NCBI RefSeq assembly: GCF_014205295.1
Contig: NZ_JACHNF010000001.1
Coordinates: forward strand, 434,001 to 498,000
Source of the DNA: Kribbella solani
GTDB taxonomy: Bacteria > Actinomycetota > Actinomycetes > Propionibacteriales > Kribbellaceae
Length of the DNA stretch: 64,000 nucleotides
Reading direction: 5' to 3'
Both the position numbers and the translations under genes were made by a program. Under the pieces are notes generated by a model that was given only the letters and a program-made list of their open reading frames with translations, was not told where the DNA came from and searched no databases. Each line of letters starts with the position of its first letter. Position 1 is the first letter of the stretch. Below, piece by piece: positions 36,590 to 45,169 of the stretch.

Positions 36590-37236
36590 CAGGCCACCGC
36601 CGTCCGTCGCTCGGCCCACCGCTGCAGGAACATCAGCGGCACGATCAGGATCAGGAAGCCGATCGCGATCCAGGTCAGTGTCAGCAGCTGGTTCTCACCA
36701 CGCTCGGACATCGCCGCCGGGATCGCCCCCGCTTCCGCGACCGAGAAACCGGCCGCGATGGTGGTGTTCTTCAGCAACGCGATCAGCACGCTCATCAGCG
36801 GCGGTACGACGACCCGGAACGCCTGCGGCAGCACGATCACGGTCAGTACCTGGACGAACGACATGCCGACCGCGCGGCCCGCCTCGGTCTGCCCGGGCGG
36901 GACCGTATTGATACCGGACCGGACCACCTCGCAGATGAAGGCCGACGTGTAGATCGTCAGCGCGACCACCGCGGACCAGAAGAACGACGGCAGCTCGATG
37001 CTCATCTTCGGCGCGCCGAAGACCAGGAACGCGAACACCAGGGTCAGCGGGGTGTTCCGGAGCACGTTCACGTACCCGGTGCCGACGCCGCGCAGGGCCG
37101 GCACCGGGGAGACCCGGAACGTACCCAGCAGGGTGCCGATCACCAGGCTGAGTACGCCGGAGATCAGGAACAACTTGATCGTGGTCCAGAAACCTTGTCC
37201 GAACAGATCCCAGTTGTCGGTGAGGACCGAGAACAT
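36589..37236 (-). CDS. gluC: Glutamate-type ABC importer permease GluC
   Basis: A 215-residue permease of the HisMQ family with helices from about residue 15 (FWTTIKLFLISGVLSLVIG). The EAA loop is GINTVPPGQTEAGRAVGMSFVQVLTVIVLPQAFR. It forms the channel with GluD. It lies 104 bases after gluB, with a strong hairpin in between. Confidence 0.9.
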   Translation of the reverse strand: MFSVLTDNWDLFGQGFWTTIKLFLISGVLSLVIGTLLGTFRVSPVPALRGVGTGYVNVLRNTPLTLVFAFLVFGAPKMSIELPSFFWSAVVALTIYTSAFICEVVRSGINTVPPGQTEAGRAVGMSFVQVLTVIVLPQAFRVVVPPLMSVLIALLKNTTIAAGFSVAEAGAIPAAMSERGENQLLTLTWIAIGFLILIVPLMFLQRWAERRTAVA

Positions 37237-37298
37237 CGCGACCTTCCTCTTGCCCTTCGGTGGATCCGGTCAGGAGCCACCGGCCGTTGCCACGGCTC

Positions 37299-37330
37299 GG
37301 CCGCGGCGGCTGCGCACAGCCGCCGCGGCC
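37299..37330 (-). terminator. Strong hairpin between gluB and gluC
   Basis: GGCCGCGGCGGCTG (37299-37312) and CAGCCGCCGCGGCC (37317-37330) are a perfect 14-bp stem with a CGCA loop, 10 bases after the gluB stop in the direction of transcription. With no U-tract and gluC following, it most likely protects the gluB 3' end and lowers readthrough, giving excess binding protein. Confidence 0.8.
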
Positions 37331-37340
37331 GGGTGGTGGA

Positions 37341-38264
37341 TCAGTACTTCTCGAGCGGCGGCGGGGTCGAGTCCGAACCCGACTTGCCGAGCGTCTCGTC
37401 GTAGATCGCCTTCCAGGTGCCGTCGCCCTCGCCGGCCTCCAGGATCGCGTTCACCTTGGTCCGGAGCGCCTTGTCGGCCAGCGGCAGGCCGATGCCGTAC
37501 TTCTCCACGCTGAACGGCTTGCCGACCACCTTCAGGTCGTCCGGCGCGTTCGCCGCGTACCCCTTCAGGATCGCGTCGTCGGTGGTGACCGCGTCGGTCT
37601 TCTTGTCCAGCAGCTGGGAGACGCACTCCGAGTAGGTCTTGAACTCGGAGATGTTGCTCGCCTCGGTCAGCTGCTCGTCCTTGACCCGCTGAATCGGGGT
37701 CGAGCCGGTCGCCGAGCAGACCTTCTTGCCCTTCAGCGCGGTCTTGCCGGCGTCCATCGAGTTGTCGCTCTTGCGGACCAGCAGGTCCTGACCGGCGATG
37801 AAGTACGGGCCCGCGAACGAGACCTGCTTCTTGCGCTTGTCGGTGATCGAGTAGGTGCCGACGTAGTAGTCGATCTCACCACCGGCGATCGCCGTCTCGC
37901 GGTTCGCGGACGGGATCTCCTTGTACTCGATCTTGTCCGGGTCGAGACCGAGGCCGGCCGAGACCATCCGGGCGATCTCGATGTCGAACCCGCAGCGCTT
38001 GCCGCTGGCGTCCTTGTACCCGAGGTTCGGCTGGTCGGCCTTGACGCCGACGACCAGGTTGCCGCGGGCCTTCGCCTTGGTGAAGGCCGGGCTGCCGGCC
38101 ACGTCCACGCCGCTCGCGGTGGTGAACTTGTGCAGCTGGCCGCAGGAGTCGGAGGCGTTGCCGCCGCCACCTCCGCCCGCCGCCGGCTCGCTCTTGCCAC
38201 AGGCGGCGGCGGTCAGCGCGAGCGCCGCGACGCCGAAGGTGGCGACGAGGTTGCGCATTCTCAT
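37341..38264 (-). CDS. gluB: Glutamate-type ABC importer binding lipoprotein GluB
   Basis: A 307-residue family 3 solute-binding protein. The signal peptide ends in a lipobox at Cys22, followed by a Gly-rich linker. The SBP_bac_3 domain includes GNLVVGVKADQPNLGYKD, CGFDIEIARMV and the substrate pocket around NRETAIAGGEIDYYVGTYSIT. It would bind glutamate or a similar amino acid outside the cell. I chose the ATG at 38264 after GAAGGGG; a second ATG two codons on is possible. Confidence 0.92.
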   Translation of the reverse strand: MRMRNLVATFGVAALALTAAACGKSEPAAGGGGGGNASDSCGQLHKFTTASGVDVAGSPAFTKAKARGNLVVGVKADQPNLGYKDASGKRCGFDIEIARMVSAGLGLDPDKIEYKEIPSANRETAIAGGEIDYYVGTYSITDKRKKQVSFAGPYFIAGQDLLVRKSDNSMDAGKTALKGKKVCSATGSTPIQRVKDEQLTEASNISEFKTYSECVSQLLDKKTDAVTTDDAILKGYAANAPDDLKVVGKPFSVEKYGIGLPLADKALRTKVNAILEAGEGDGTWKAIYDETLGKSGSDSTPPPLEKY

Positions 38265-38314
38265 GATCAGGATTCCCCTTCGTTTCGTTACCGGGTACAG
38301 CCGCGGGCGGAAGC

Positions 38315-39091
38315 TCAGTGCTTCAGGATCTTGCCGAGGAAGTCCTGGGCCCGCCGGGAGGTCGGGTTGGTGAAGAAGGTCTCCGGGTCGGCCTGCTCGA
38401 CGACCTCGCCGTCGGCCATGAACACCACCCGGTTCGCCGCGGTCCGGGCGAAGCCCATCTCGTGCGTGACCACGACCATCGTCATGCCCTGCCTGGCCAG
38501 GTCGACCATCACCTCGAGGACCTCCTGGATCATCTCCGGGTCGAGCGCCGAGGTGGGCTCGTCGAAGAGGATCACCTTCGGGTCCATGGCCAGCGCGCGG
38601 GCGATCGCGACCCGCTGCTGCTGACCGCCGGACAGCTGGGCCGGGTACTTCTGTGCCTGGGTCGCCACGCCGACCCGCTCCAGCAGCTCCATCGCCCGCT
38701 GCTCGGCCTTCTTCGGGTCCGCCTTCCGGACCTTGCAGGGGCCGAGGGTGACGTTCTGCAGGATCGTCTTGTGCGCGAACAGGTTGAACGACTGGAACAC
38801 CATGCCGACGTCGGCACGGAGCTTGGCCAGCGCCTTGCCCTCGCTCGGCAGCGGCTGGCTGTCCAGCGTGATGGTGCCGGAGTCGATCGGCTCCAGCCGG
38901 TTGATCGCGCGGCAGAGCGTCGACTTGCCGGACCCGGACGGGCCGATCACGACCACGACCTCGCCCTCGTCGATGGACAGGTTGATGTCCTTGAGGACGT
39001 GCAGTTCGCCGAAGTGCTTGTTCACACCGGTCAGCGTCACCAGTCCGGCCGCTTTCCGTGTGTCCTGTGCCAGGGTGCCGGAATCGCTCAT
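38315..39091 (-). CDS. gluA: Glutamate-type ABC importer ATPase GluA
   Basis: A 258-residue ABC ATPase of the polar amino acid class. It has Walker A GPSGSGKST (residues 50-58), the Q-loop FQSFNLFAHKTILQNV, the signature LSGGQQQR, Walker B VILFDEP and the switch VVVTHEMGFA. The first 16 residues are extra. ATG at 39091. It powers uptake by GluBCD and is the first gene of the operon. Confidence 0.94.
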   Translation of the reverse strand: MSDSGTLAQDTRKAAGLVTLTGVNKHFGELHVLKDINLSIDEGEVVVVIGPSGSGKSTLCRAINRLEPIDSGTITLDSQPLPSEGKALAKLRADVGMVFQSFNLFAHKTILQNVTLGPCKVRKADPKKAEQRAMELLERVGVATQAQKYPAQLSGGQQQRVAIARALAMDPKVILFDEPTSALDPEMIQEVLEVMVDLARQGMTMVVVTHEMGFARTAANRVVFMADGEVVEQADPETFFTNPTSRRAQDFLGKILKH

Positions 39092-39097
39092 GGCCAG

Positions 39098-39126
39098 AAC
39101 CTAGCGGAGGCCGGGGTGCGGTCGCA
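39098..39126 (-). promoter_or_regulatory. Leaderless promoter of gluABCD
   Basis: On the minus strand TAGGTT (39103 down to 39098) lies 6 bases before the gluA ATG, and TGCGAC (39126-39121) lies 17 bases upstream as a -35 box. Transcription would start at or next to the A of the ATG. Confidence 0.5.
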
Positions 39127-39168
39127 GGCCCGGGTGGTTCCACCGTGGTAACGATCTGCCAGAAAGTC

Positions 39169-39202
39169 GAACGGGCTGTGATCGATTGATCACAGCCCGT
39201 TC
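39169..39202 (-). terminator. Intrinsic terminator of the amidohydrolase gene
   Basis: GAACGGGCTGTGATC (39169-39183) and GATCACAGCCCGTTC (39188-39202) form a perfect 15-bp stem with a 4-base loop, 11 bases after the amidohydrolase stop. On the minus strand it is followed by GACTTTCT, a short U-rich run. Confidence 0.9.
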
Positions 39203-39213
39203 AGGGTTCTGCC

Positions 39214-40764
39214 TCAGTGCTTGCGCGGCGCGGTACCGCAGCAGCCGCCCGCGGCGATGCTCGCGGCCGTCGGCGGCTCCTTGACCGCGGCCTCGACCCC
39301 GGCCAGCAGTCGCTGCCGGTCGGTGGGGGAGATCACCCGGCCCCGGGTGACGACCGAGTGGATCTTCCGGGTGTTCCGGATATCGGTCAGCGGATCCGCG
39401 TCCAGTACGACCAGGTCGGCGATCTTCCGCGCCGCGACCGCGCCCAGGTCCGCGTCCATCCCGAGGAACTTGGCCGGCTCGACCGTCGCCGCGTACAGCG
39501 CCTGCCGCGTACTCGCACCGGCGCGTACGAGGTGCTCGAGCTCATCGTGCAACGCGAACCCTGGTACGGAGTACGGCGTGCCGGTGTCCGTACCGGCCAG
39601 CAACGGGACGTCGTGCTCGATCAGCTCCCGGACGAACCGCTGCCGCCAGGCCCACATCTGGCGCTGATGAGAGATCTCCTCCGCGGTGCGGTTGGGCGCG
39701 TACATGGTTCGGATGACGTAGTCGTACGTGCCGATCGAGTCTTCGCTCAGGTACTTCGCCAGCGCCGGGTCGAGGCCGGTGTAGTCGATCTGGTCGAGTA
39801 CGTAGTGCATGGCCAGCGTCGGCGTGACGCGGGTGCGGTTCCGGCGGAGCGTGCCGAACACGTCGGCGGCGCGCGCCGGGCTGTACGTGTTCGCGGCGAT
39901 CCACTCGATCGGGTGCAACTGCCGGAACCACCCGTTGTAGTCGCCGTTCGACACCTTGATCGCGAGCAGCATCCGGCGTACCTCGGCCTCCCGGGTGGAA
40001 ACCGACAGGCCGAGCGAGTGGATGTGCTCGATGCTGCGCTGGCCGGCCTTGCTGACCTCCTTGATCGGGACCTCATCCGGCCCGTGGCCGTGCACGGTCA
40101 GGCCGACCCGGCGGGCCTCGTCGATGACCGCGCGCCACGACTCGCGGCTCAGCCGGGAGTACACCTTGACGAAGTCCGCGCCCTCACCCTTGACGCGGCG
40201 GACGGCGGCCCGCGCGGCGGCGGCGTCGTCGACAACGATCACCTTGATCAGGTTCGGGTCCCACAGCGTGGGGTCGCCGTCGAGGATGTTGCTGGCGACG
40301 ATCATTCGCGGCCCGAGCAGGGTGCCGGCGGCGATCCGGTCCCGCCAGTCGTAGAGCGCCGGGTTCGTACCGGACATCTCGCGGACCGTGGTCAGGCCGT
40401 TCGCCAGGTAGAGCGGCGGCGACACCCGCTCGTCGCCGAGGCTGTGGACGTGCATGTCGGCCAGACCGGGGATCACGTACTTGCCGGTCAGGTCGATCTC
40501 GACGGCACCGCGGGGAACCGGGACGCGGCCGACGCCGATGATCCGGTCGCGATCGATCAGTACGGTCTGGTGCCGGTCCCGGCGGCCGGTGTGGACGTCG
40601 ATCACGGTCACGTTGGTGAGCGCGGTGATACGCCGCGCGGCAGCTGACGGTACGGCGGCCGGGCCGGCCGTGGCGGTCGTGGTCGCGAAGGTGCCACCGG
40701 CGAGCACGGCGGCACCGGCGGCGGTACGGGCGAGAAACTGACGGCGGGAACTGTTCATGCCCAT
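39214..40764 (-). CDS. Tat-exported amidohydrolase
   Basis: A 516-residue metal-dependent amidohydrolase (imidazolonepropionase-like branch). The N-terminus [20 protein letters not shown] is a Tat signal. The barrel carries the metal motif DMHVHS near residue 100, VHGHGPDE and IEHIHS in the middle, and TDTGTP with the catalytic Asp in the C-terminal part. Relatives hydrolyse cyclic amides or dipeptides outside the cytoplasm; the substrate is unknown here. ATG at 40764 is chosen (MGMNSSRR); an ATG two codons on is equally possible. The C-terminus ends in a Cys-Cys pair of unclear role. Confidence 0.85.
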   Translation of the reverse strand: MGMNSSRRQFLARTAAGAAVLAGGTFATTTATAGPAAVPSAAARRITALTNVTVIDVHTGRRDRHQTVLIDRDRIIGVGRVPVPRGAVEIDLTGKYVIPGLADMHVHSLGDERVSPPLYLANGLTTVREMSGTNPALYDWRDRIAAGTLLGPRMIVASNILDGDPTLWDPNLIKVIVVDDAAAARAAVRRVKGEGADFVKVYSRLSRESWRAVIDEARRVGLTVHGHGPDEVPIKEVSKAGQRSIEHIHSLGLSVSTREAEVRRMLLAIKVSNGDYNGWFRQLHPIEWIAANTYSPARAADVFGTLRRNRTRVTPTLAMHYVLDQIDYTGLDPALAKYLSEDSIGTYDYVIRTMYAPNRTAEEISHQRQMWAWRQRFVRELIEHDVPLLAGTDTGTPYSVPGFALHDELEHLVRAGASTRQALYAATVEPAKFLGMDADLGAVAARKIADLVVLDADPLTDIRNTRKIHSVVTRGRVISPTDRQRLLAGVEAAVKEPPTAASIAAGGCCGTAPRKH

Positions 40765-40858
40765 CACTATTGTCTCCCCGAACGCCCAGGTCAGGGGTCG
40801 CAGGCCACCGTCCCAGGTAGGTCTTTGTCTACCCCGGCACGTACTCTTGGTGGCTGTC

Positions 40859-42331
40859 ATGCGTACTTATGAGGTCCGCACCTACGGGTGTCAAATGAAT
40901 GTCCACGACTCCGAGCGCCTGCGCGGGCTGCTGGAGGACGCGGGTTACGTCCGCGCGCCCGAGGGTGACGAGGCCGACGTGGTCGTCTTCAACACCTGCG
41001 CGGTCCGCGAGAACGCCGACAACAAGCTGTACGGCAACCTCGGCCACCTGGCGCCGGTGAAGGCCCGCAAACCCGGCATGCAGATCGCCGTCGGCGGGTG
41101 CCTGGCGCAGAAGGACAAGGCGTCGATCACCCGCAAGGCGCCGTGGGTGGACGTGGTGTTCGGCACCCACAACATCGGTTCGCTGCCGGTGCTGCTGGAG
41201 CGGGCCCGCGTCGAGCAGGAGTCGCAGGTCGAGATTCTCGAGTCGCTGGACGTGTTCCCGTCCACGCTGCCGACCCGGCGCGAGTCGCCGTACTCGGCCT
41301 GGGTCTCGGTCAGCGTCGGGTGCAACAACACCTGCACGTTCTGCATCGTGCCGGCGCTGCGCGGCCGGGAGAAGGACCGGCGGCCGGGGGAGATCCTGGC
41401 CGAGGTCGAGGCACTGGCCGCCGAGGGCGTTCTCGAGGTCACCCTGCTCGGCCAGAACGTGAACTCGTACGGCGTCGAGTTCGGCGACCGGTACGCGTTC
41501 TCGAAGCTGCTCCGCGCGTGCGGTTCGGTGGACGGTCTGGAGCGCGTGCGGTTCACGTCACCGCATCCGCGTGACTTCACCGCGGACGTGATCGAGGCGA
41601 TGGCCGAGACGCCGAACGTGATGCACTCGCTGCACATGCCGCTGCAGTCCGGTTCGGACGCGGTGCTGAAGGCGATGCGGCGTTCGTACCGCCGGGATCG
41701 GTATCTGAAGATCATCGAGGACGTACGCGCCGCGATGCCGGATGCGGCGATCACCACCGACATCATCGTCGGATTCCCGGGGGAGACCGAGGCGGACTTC
41801 CAGGGCACGCTCGACGTGGTCCGGGAGGCGCGGTTCGCCGGGGCGTTCACGTTCCAGTACTCGAAGCGTCCTGGTACGCCGGCCGAGTCGATGGAGAACC
41901 AGGTGCCGCGCGAGGTCGTCCAGGAGCGGTACGAGCGGCTGGTCGCGCTGCAGGACGACATGGCCTGGGCCGAGAACAAGCAGCTCGTCGGGCAATCGGT
42001 CGAGGTGCTCGTCGCGGAAGGCGAGGGCCGGAAGGACGCCAGTACGCGGCGGCTGAGCGGCCGGGCGCGGGACAACCGCCTCGTGCACTTCGCGGTGCCC
42101 GAAGGGGTGGAAACGCCGAGGCCGGGTGACCTGGCGACGGTCGAGGTCACGTACGCGGCGCCGCATCATCTGGTCGCTGACACCTTCGGCAACCTGCGCC
42201 GGACCCGCGCGGGCGACGCCTGGGCCAGAACGCAGGACGAGCCGACCACCAGCCCCGGCGTGATGCTAGGCATGCCAACCCTCGGCGCCAAGCCCCTGGA
42301 ACCAACCACCGGCGGCTGCCAGATCGGATGA
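40859..42331 (+). CDS. miaB: tRNA-2-methylthio-N6-dimethylallyladenosine synthase MiaB
   Basis: A 490-residue radical-SAM methylthiotransferase that adds the 2-methylthio group to i6A37 of tRNA. The N-terminal cluster is held by Cys11, Cys47 and Cys81; the radical-SAM cluster by Cys155, Cys159 and Cys162 (GCNNTCTFC). A TRAM domain ([12 protein letters not shown]) follows, then a non-conserved tail of about 50 residues. ATG at 40859; TACTCT at 40842-40847 may be the -10. The miaA gene, whose product makes its substrate, is 3 kb downstream. Confidence 0.95.
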   Translation: MRTYEVRTYGCQMNVHDSERLRGLLEDAGYVRAPEGDEADVVVFNTCAVRENADNKLYGNLGHLAPVKARKPGMQIAVGGCLAQKDKASITRKAPWVDVVFGTHNIGSLPVLLERARVEQESQVEILESLDVFPSTLPTRRESPYSAWVSVSVGCNNTCTFCIVPALRGREKDRRPGEILAEVEALAAEGVLEVTLLGQNVNSYGVEFGDRYAFSKLLRACGSVDGLERVRFTSPHPRDFTADVIEAMAETPNVMHSLHMPLQSGSDAVLKAMRRSYRRDRYLKIIEDVRAAMPDAAITTDIIVGFPGETEADFQGTLDVVREARFAGAFTFQYSKRPGTPAESMENQVPREVVQERYERLVALQDDMAWAENKQLVGQSVEVLVAEGEGRKDASTRRLSGRARDNRLVHFAVPEGVETPRPGDLATVEVTYAAPHHLVADTFGNLRRTRAGDAWARTQDEPTTSPGVMLGMPTLGAKPLEPTTGGCQIG

Positions 42332-43098
42332 CAGAACCCTCGTCCACACCGGCTCCGGCCACCGCCCCCGCTCCGGCCGCCCCTGTCACCCGCGCCCCGG
42401 CCGCTGCTGGGCCAGCCGCCGGTGTTGGGCTGTGGGCTTTGCTGCCTCCGGGCGCTGAGCCGTTCGCGGCGGGGCGGGATGCGGATGTTTTTGCGATCGA
42501 CGACGACTGGGTGTTGCGGCGGTACCGGGACGGGCATCCGGTTCGGGACGAGGCCGACTACATGCGGCACGTCGCGAACCACGGCTACCCGGTGCCCGCG
42601 GTCCGGGAGATCAGCGGCCCGGACCTCGTGATGCAACGGATCACCGGCCCGACCCTCGCCGAGGCCGCCGTCGCGGGTGACGTCAGCGCCAAGCAGCTGG
42701 GCGAACTGCACGCCGACCTGCACCGCCGTCTGCACGCCATCCCCGCACCCAGCGGCACACCCGGCCTGACCGTCGTCCACGGCGACCTGCACCCGCAGAA
42801 CGTGATCTCATCCACGGACGGCCTGACAGTCATCGACTGGCGCGACGCGACCGAAGCCCCCGCCGAGCTGGACATCGCCAAAACCGCGATCATCTTCGCC
42901 CAGATCGCCCTGGACCCGCAGTGGGCACACCTGTCGCCACTCCTCCGCGAGGCCCTGAGCGTCTACCTCGCCAACTCCGTAGACCCGACCCCGCAACTCC
43001 CTGCCGCGCTGCACACCCGCGCCAGCAACCCCACCCTCACCGCCGCGGAGCTGGCCCTTCTCCCCGCCCAGGAAACCCTGATCCGCTCCCTGCTCTAG
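42328..43098 (+). CDS. Aminoglycoside phosphotransferase-fold protein
   Basis: A 256-residue small-molecule kinase-like protein (APH family). Catalytic loop [11 protein letters not shown] (with the Asp and Asn) and metal site VIDWRDA are intact. The first 35 residues are Ala/Pro low complexity. The ATG overlaps the miaB stop. APH-fold proteins of this size act on many substrates; drug resistance should not be assumed. Its TAG stop shares CTAG (43095-43098) with the convergent Nudix stop. Confidence 0.85.
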   Translation: MTEPSSTPAPATAPAPAAPVTRAPAAAGPAAGVGLWALLPPGAEPFAAGRDADVFAIDDDWVLRRYRDGHPVRDEADYMRHVANHGYPVPAVREISGPDLVMQRITGPTLAEAAVAGDVSAKQLGELHADLHRRLHAIPAPSGTPGLTVVHGDLHPQNVISSTDGLTVIDWRDATEAPAELDIAKTAIIFAQIALDPQWAHLSPLLREALSVYLANSVDPTPQLPAALHTRASNPTLTAAELALLPAQETLIRSLL

Positions 43099-43547
43099 AA
43101 ACCCTGGACGATCACCGCGGGAAGTGCCTCGCCCTTGGCCAGTGCCTCAAGTACTTGGGCCTCCTGCGACACCAGCGGCTCCGGTAGCGCATCCAGCGCG
43201 TACCACTCCAGCCCGGCCGCCTTCTCTGGCTCCATCAACCGCGGCTCCCCGCTCCACGTCGACACCTCGAAGAAGAAGTCCACCCGCTCGTCGATCGGCT
43301 CGCCGTTCCCGCCCGTCCGGTGCATGGCCGTCAGGGGTACGAGATCAGCGGGCTGTACTTCCAGCCCGACCTCTTCCCGCAACTCACGCACCGCCGCCGC
43401 GATCGCCGACTCACCCTGCTCGACATGCCCCGCCGGCATCGCCCAGTGCCCGTCCATGTAGCCGGTGTTGGCCCGCAGCAACAACAACACCTCATTGCCC
43501 CGCCGCACCAACACGTAAGCCGCAGGCACCACCCGAAACCGATCCAT
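43095..43547 (-). CDS. Nudix hydrolase
   Basis: A 150-residue Nudix enzyme that hydrolyses nucleoside diphosphates linked to another group. The Nudix box GHVEQGESAIAAAVRELREE is complete at residues 40-59, followed by VGL. ATG at 43547 (MDRFRVVPAAYVLVRRG) is chosen over an upstream in-frame GTG. It lies 45 bases behind the MBL gene on the same strand and may be co-transcribed. Confidence 0.92.
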   Translation of the reverse strand: MDRFRVVPAAYVLVRRGNEVLLLLRANTGYMDGHWAMPAGHVEQGESAIAAAVRELREEVGLEVQPADLVPLTAMHRTGGNGEPIDERVDFFFEVSTWSGEPRLMEPEKAAGLEWYALDALPEPLVSQEAQVLEALAKGEALPAVIVQGF

Positions 43548-43592
43548 AGCCGGAACCCTAGACAACCCGACCGACAAACCCGAACAGGATTG

Positions 43593-44351
43593 TCAGACGA
43601 CGTACGTCGCACCGGGCGACGCGTACTCAACCTGTCCACCGAACCGCCTCGCAGCGCGCCGAGCAGCGCCAGCGGGGGACAGGGCACGACCAACATGCGT
43701 GACGATCAACCGGTTGGACCGGGACGCGGCAGCGGTGTCACCTGCCTGTTCAGCCGTGTGGTGTACGCCTCCGCCGTCACCAACCGCATCCGCTTCACAG
43801 AGGAGTACGTCGCAATCAGCCGCCAGGGCAGTCAGGTTGTCGCAGGGCGCTGTGTCACCGGAGTACACCAGTGACCTGCCACCGGACGACATGCGTACTG
43901 CGAACGCGGCCATGCCGTGCTCCACAGCTCGCGTGGTCAGCTGGACAGCGCCGACAGTCGCCTCGTGCTTGTCGTACAACTCAGTGACGGCAAAAGCGGA
44001 CTCGATCGGACTACGCGTCGATGTGTTGGTCAGAAACCCGGCCAGCCGATCAGCAATGCCCGGCGGACCGTAGAGCGGGATCGGTGCAGTCAGCGTGACA
44101 TCCGCGTACAGCGCGCCGTAGTACGCCGTCAGCAGGTCAGCTGTGTGATCGGCATGCAGATGTGAGATCCAGATGGCATCCAGCTCGTCCAGGCGCGCGT
44201 GGCGCTGCAGCGGCCCGAGCGTTCCGGTGCCGGCATCGACCCAGATCTTCGTCTCACCACAGGTCACCAGGTACCCGGAACAGGGGTTGTCCACAGCCGG
44301 GTACGGCGTCGCGCACCCAAGCACTGTCAGCCGCAAAGCTTCGTCACTCAC
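43593..44351 (-). CDS. MBL-fold metal-dependent hydrolase (ribonuclease Z-like)
   Basis: A 252-residue metallo-beta-lactamase-fold protein. The zinc motif HLHADH is at residues 64-69, preceded by VDAGTG (38-43). Later metal ligands are in EHGMAAFAV, YSGDT and TH(V)G. This pattern matches the RNase Z/ElaC-like and cyclic-nucleotide phosphodiesterase-like branch. GTG at 44351. The substrate is not evident. Confidence 0.88.
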   Translation of the reverse strand: MSDEALRLTVLGCATPYPAVDNPCSGYLVTCGETKIWVDAGTGTLGPLQRHARLDELDAIWISHLHADHTADLLTAYYGALYADVTLTAPIPLYGPPGIADRLAGFLTNTSTRSPIESAFAVTELYDKHEATVGAVQLTTRAVEHGMAAFAVRMSSGGRSLVYSGDTAPCDNLTALAADCDVLLCEADAVGDGGGVHHTAEQAGDTAAASRSNRLIVTHVGRALSPAGAARRAARRFGGQVEYASPGATYVV

Positions 44352-44379
44352 ACCGGCGATCCTAGAAGTACGCACGACA

Positions 44380-44410
44380 AAGGGCCGCAAGCTGGATGCT
44401 TGCGGCCCTT
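44380..44410 (-). terminator. Hairpin after the antitoxin-like gene
   Basis: AAGGGCCGCAAGC (44380-44392) and GCTTGCGGCCCTT (44398-44410) form a perfect 13-bp stem with a 5-base loop, 11 bases after the stop of the small gene and just before the MBL start. Confidence 0.85.
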
Positions 44411-44421
44411 CGGGGGTTCGA

Positions 44422-44667
44422 TCAGGCGGACTGGTTCGGTGCGTCCGGGATGTCGTCGTTCTGGCCATCCAGGTTGTCAAGCCCTTCCTTGGCCTTCTCG
44501 ACACCGGTGTCGATCTTGTCGCCGTACTTGCCGCCCGTCTTCTCGTCGACGAAGTCGCCGGCCTTGTCAAGACCTTCGCCGACCTTGTCGCCGTGCTCGT
44601 TGACCAGGTCGGTGGCCTTGTCCTTGAGGTTTTCGGCCGTGCCCTTGAACTTGTCGAAGATGCCCAT
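44422..44667 (-). CDS. Small charged MT0933-type antitoxin-like protein
   Basis: An 81-residue, Lys/Asp/Gly-rich protein starting MGIFDKFKGTAENLKDKATD, typical of the family named after the M. tuberculosis MT0933 antitoxin. Its repeated KxGDK/DKAGDFVDEKTGGKYGDK pattern also resembles CsbD-like stress proteins. No toxin gene is adjacent, so a stress role is as likely as an antitoxin role. Good GGAG ribosome site and own terminator. Confidence 0.85.
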   Translation of the reverse strand: MGIFDKFKGTAENLKDKATDLVNEHGDKVGEGLDKAGDFVDEKTGGKYGDKIDTGVEKAKEGLDNLDGQNDDIPDAPNQSA

Positions 44668-44802
44668 CTCGGGGCTCCCATTCCTGCGTAGTTGAGTGCT
44701 TACAGACAGCTAGCGGTGATCTTCGCACCTGCCACGCCGAAACTGTGGGATCTCCGCGAGCGCCATGCTGAGACGCTCAGCGACGGGCTGCCGAACGGTG
44801 GC

Positions 44803-45048
44803 TCAGACGCCGTCCTTCGGACCCGACTCGACGTCGCCGCCGCTGCCGTCGGTGCTGCCGCCGCCGGATTCGACGTCACCACCGGACTCGACGTCGCCGC
44901 CGCTCTTCTTCGCCTCCACGTCACCGCCGCTGCGGCGCGCCTCGACGTCCCCACCGCTCTTCTTCGCGGCCGCGACGTCCTCGGTGCCTTCCCCCAGTCC
45001 GGCCGCGTCCTTGGCCGCGGCGGACTCTTCCTCGAACGAATTCGTCAC
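44803..45048 (-). CDS. Low-complexity acidic protein with SGGDVE repeats
   Basis: An 81-residue protein not recognised as any family. Residues 31-74 are built from SGGDVE units (KKSGGDVEA, RRSGGDVEA, KKSGGDVE, SGGDVE, then SGGDVE once more). The N-terminus MTNSFEEESAAAKDAAGL is acidic and helical. A convincing GGGAGGAAC ribosome site lies 8 bases before the GTG at 45048, which is the main evidence that it is expressed. It is divergent from miaA and on the same strand as the antitoxin-like gene. Confidence 0.65.
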   Translation of the reverse strand: MTNSFEEESAAAKDAAGLGEGTEDVAAAKKSGGDVEARRSGGDVEAKKSGGDVESGGDVESGGGSTDGSGGDVESGPKDGV

Positions 45049-45169
45049 TTGGTTCCTCCCGTAGAAATGTCACCAACGCACAGGTTCCTACCGAACTTTC
45101 CGGGTCAACCACAAGGCTGGTACAGACCTCTTGGCGAAGTCTTCAGGGCGGAGCTGCCAAACTGGAGCG

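Noticed and set aside
42328-43098. Aminoglycoside resistance gene
   Set aside because: The APH fold is shared by many kinases of cellular metabolites; the place after miaB gives no link to resistance.
44422-44667. Toxin-antitoxin pair
   Set aside because: The small protein matches an antitoxin-named family, but neither neighbour looks like a toxin, and it has its own terminator.
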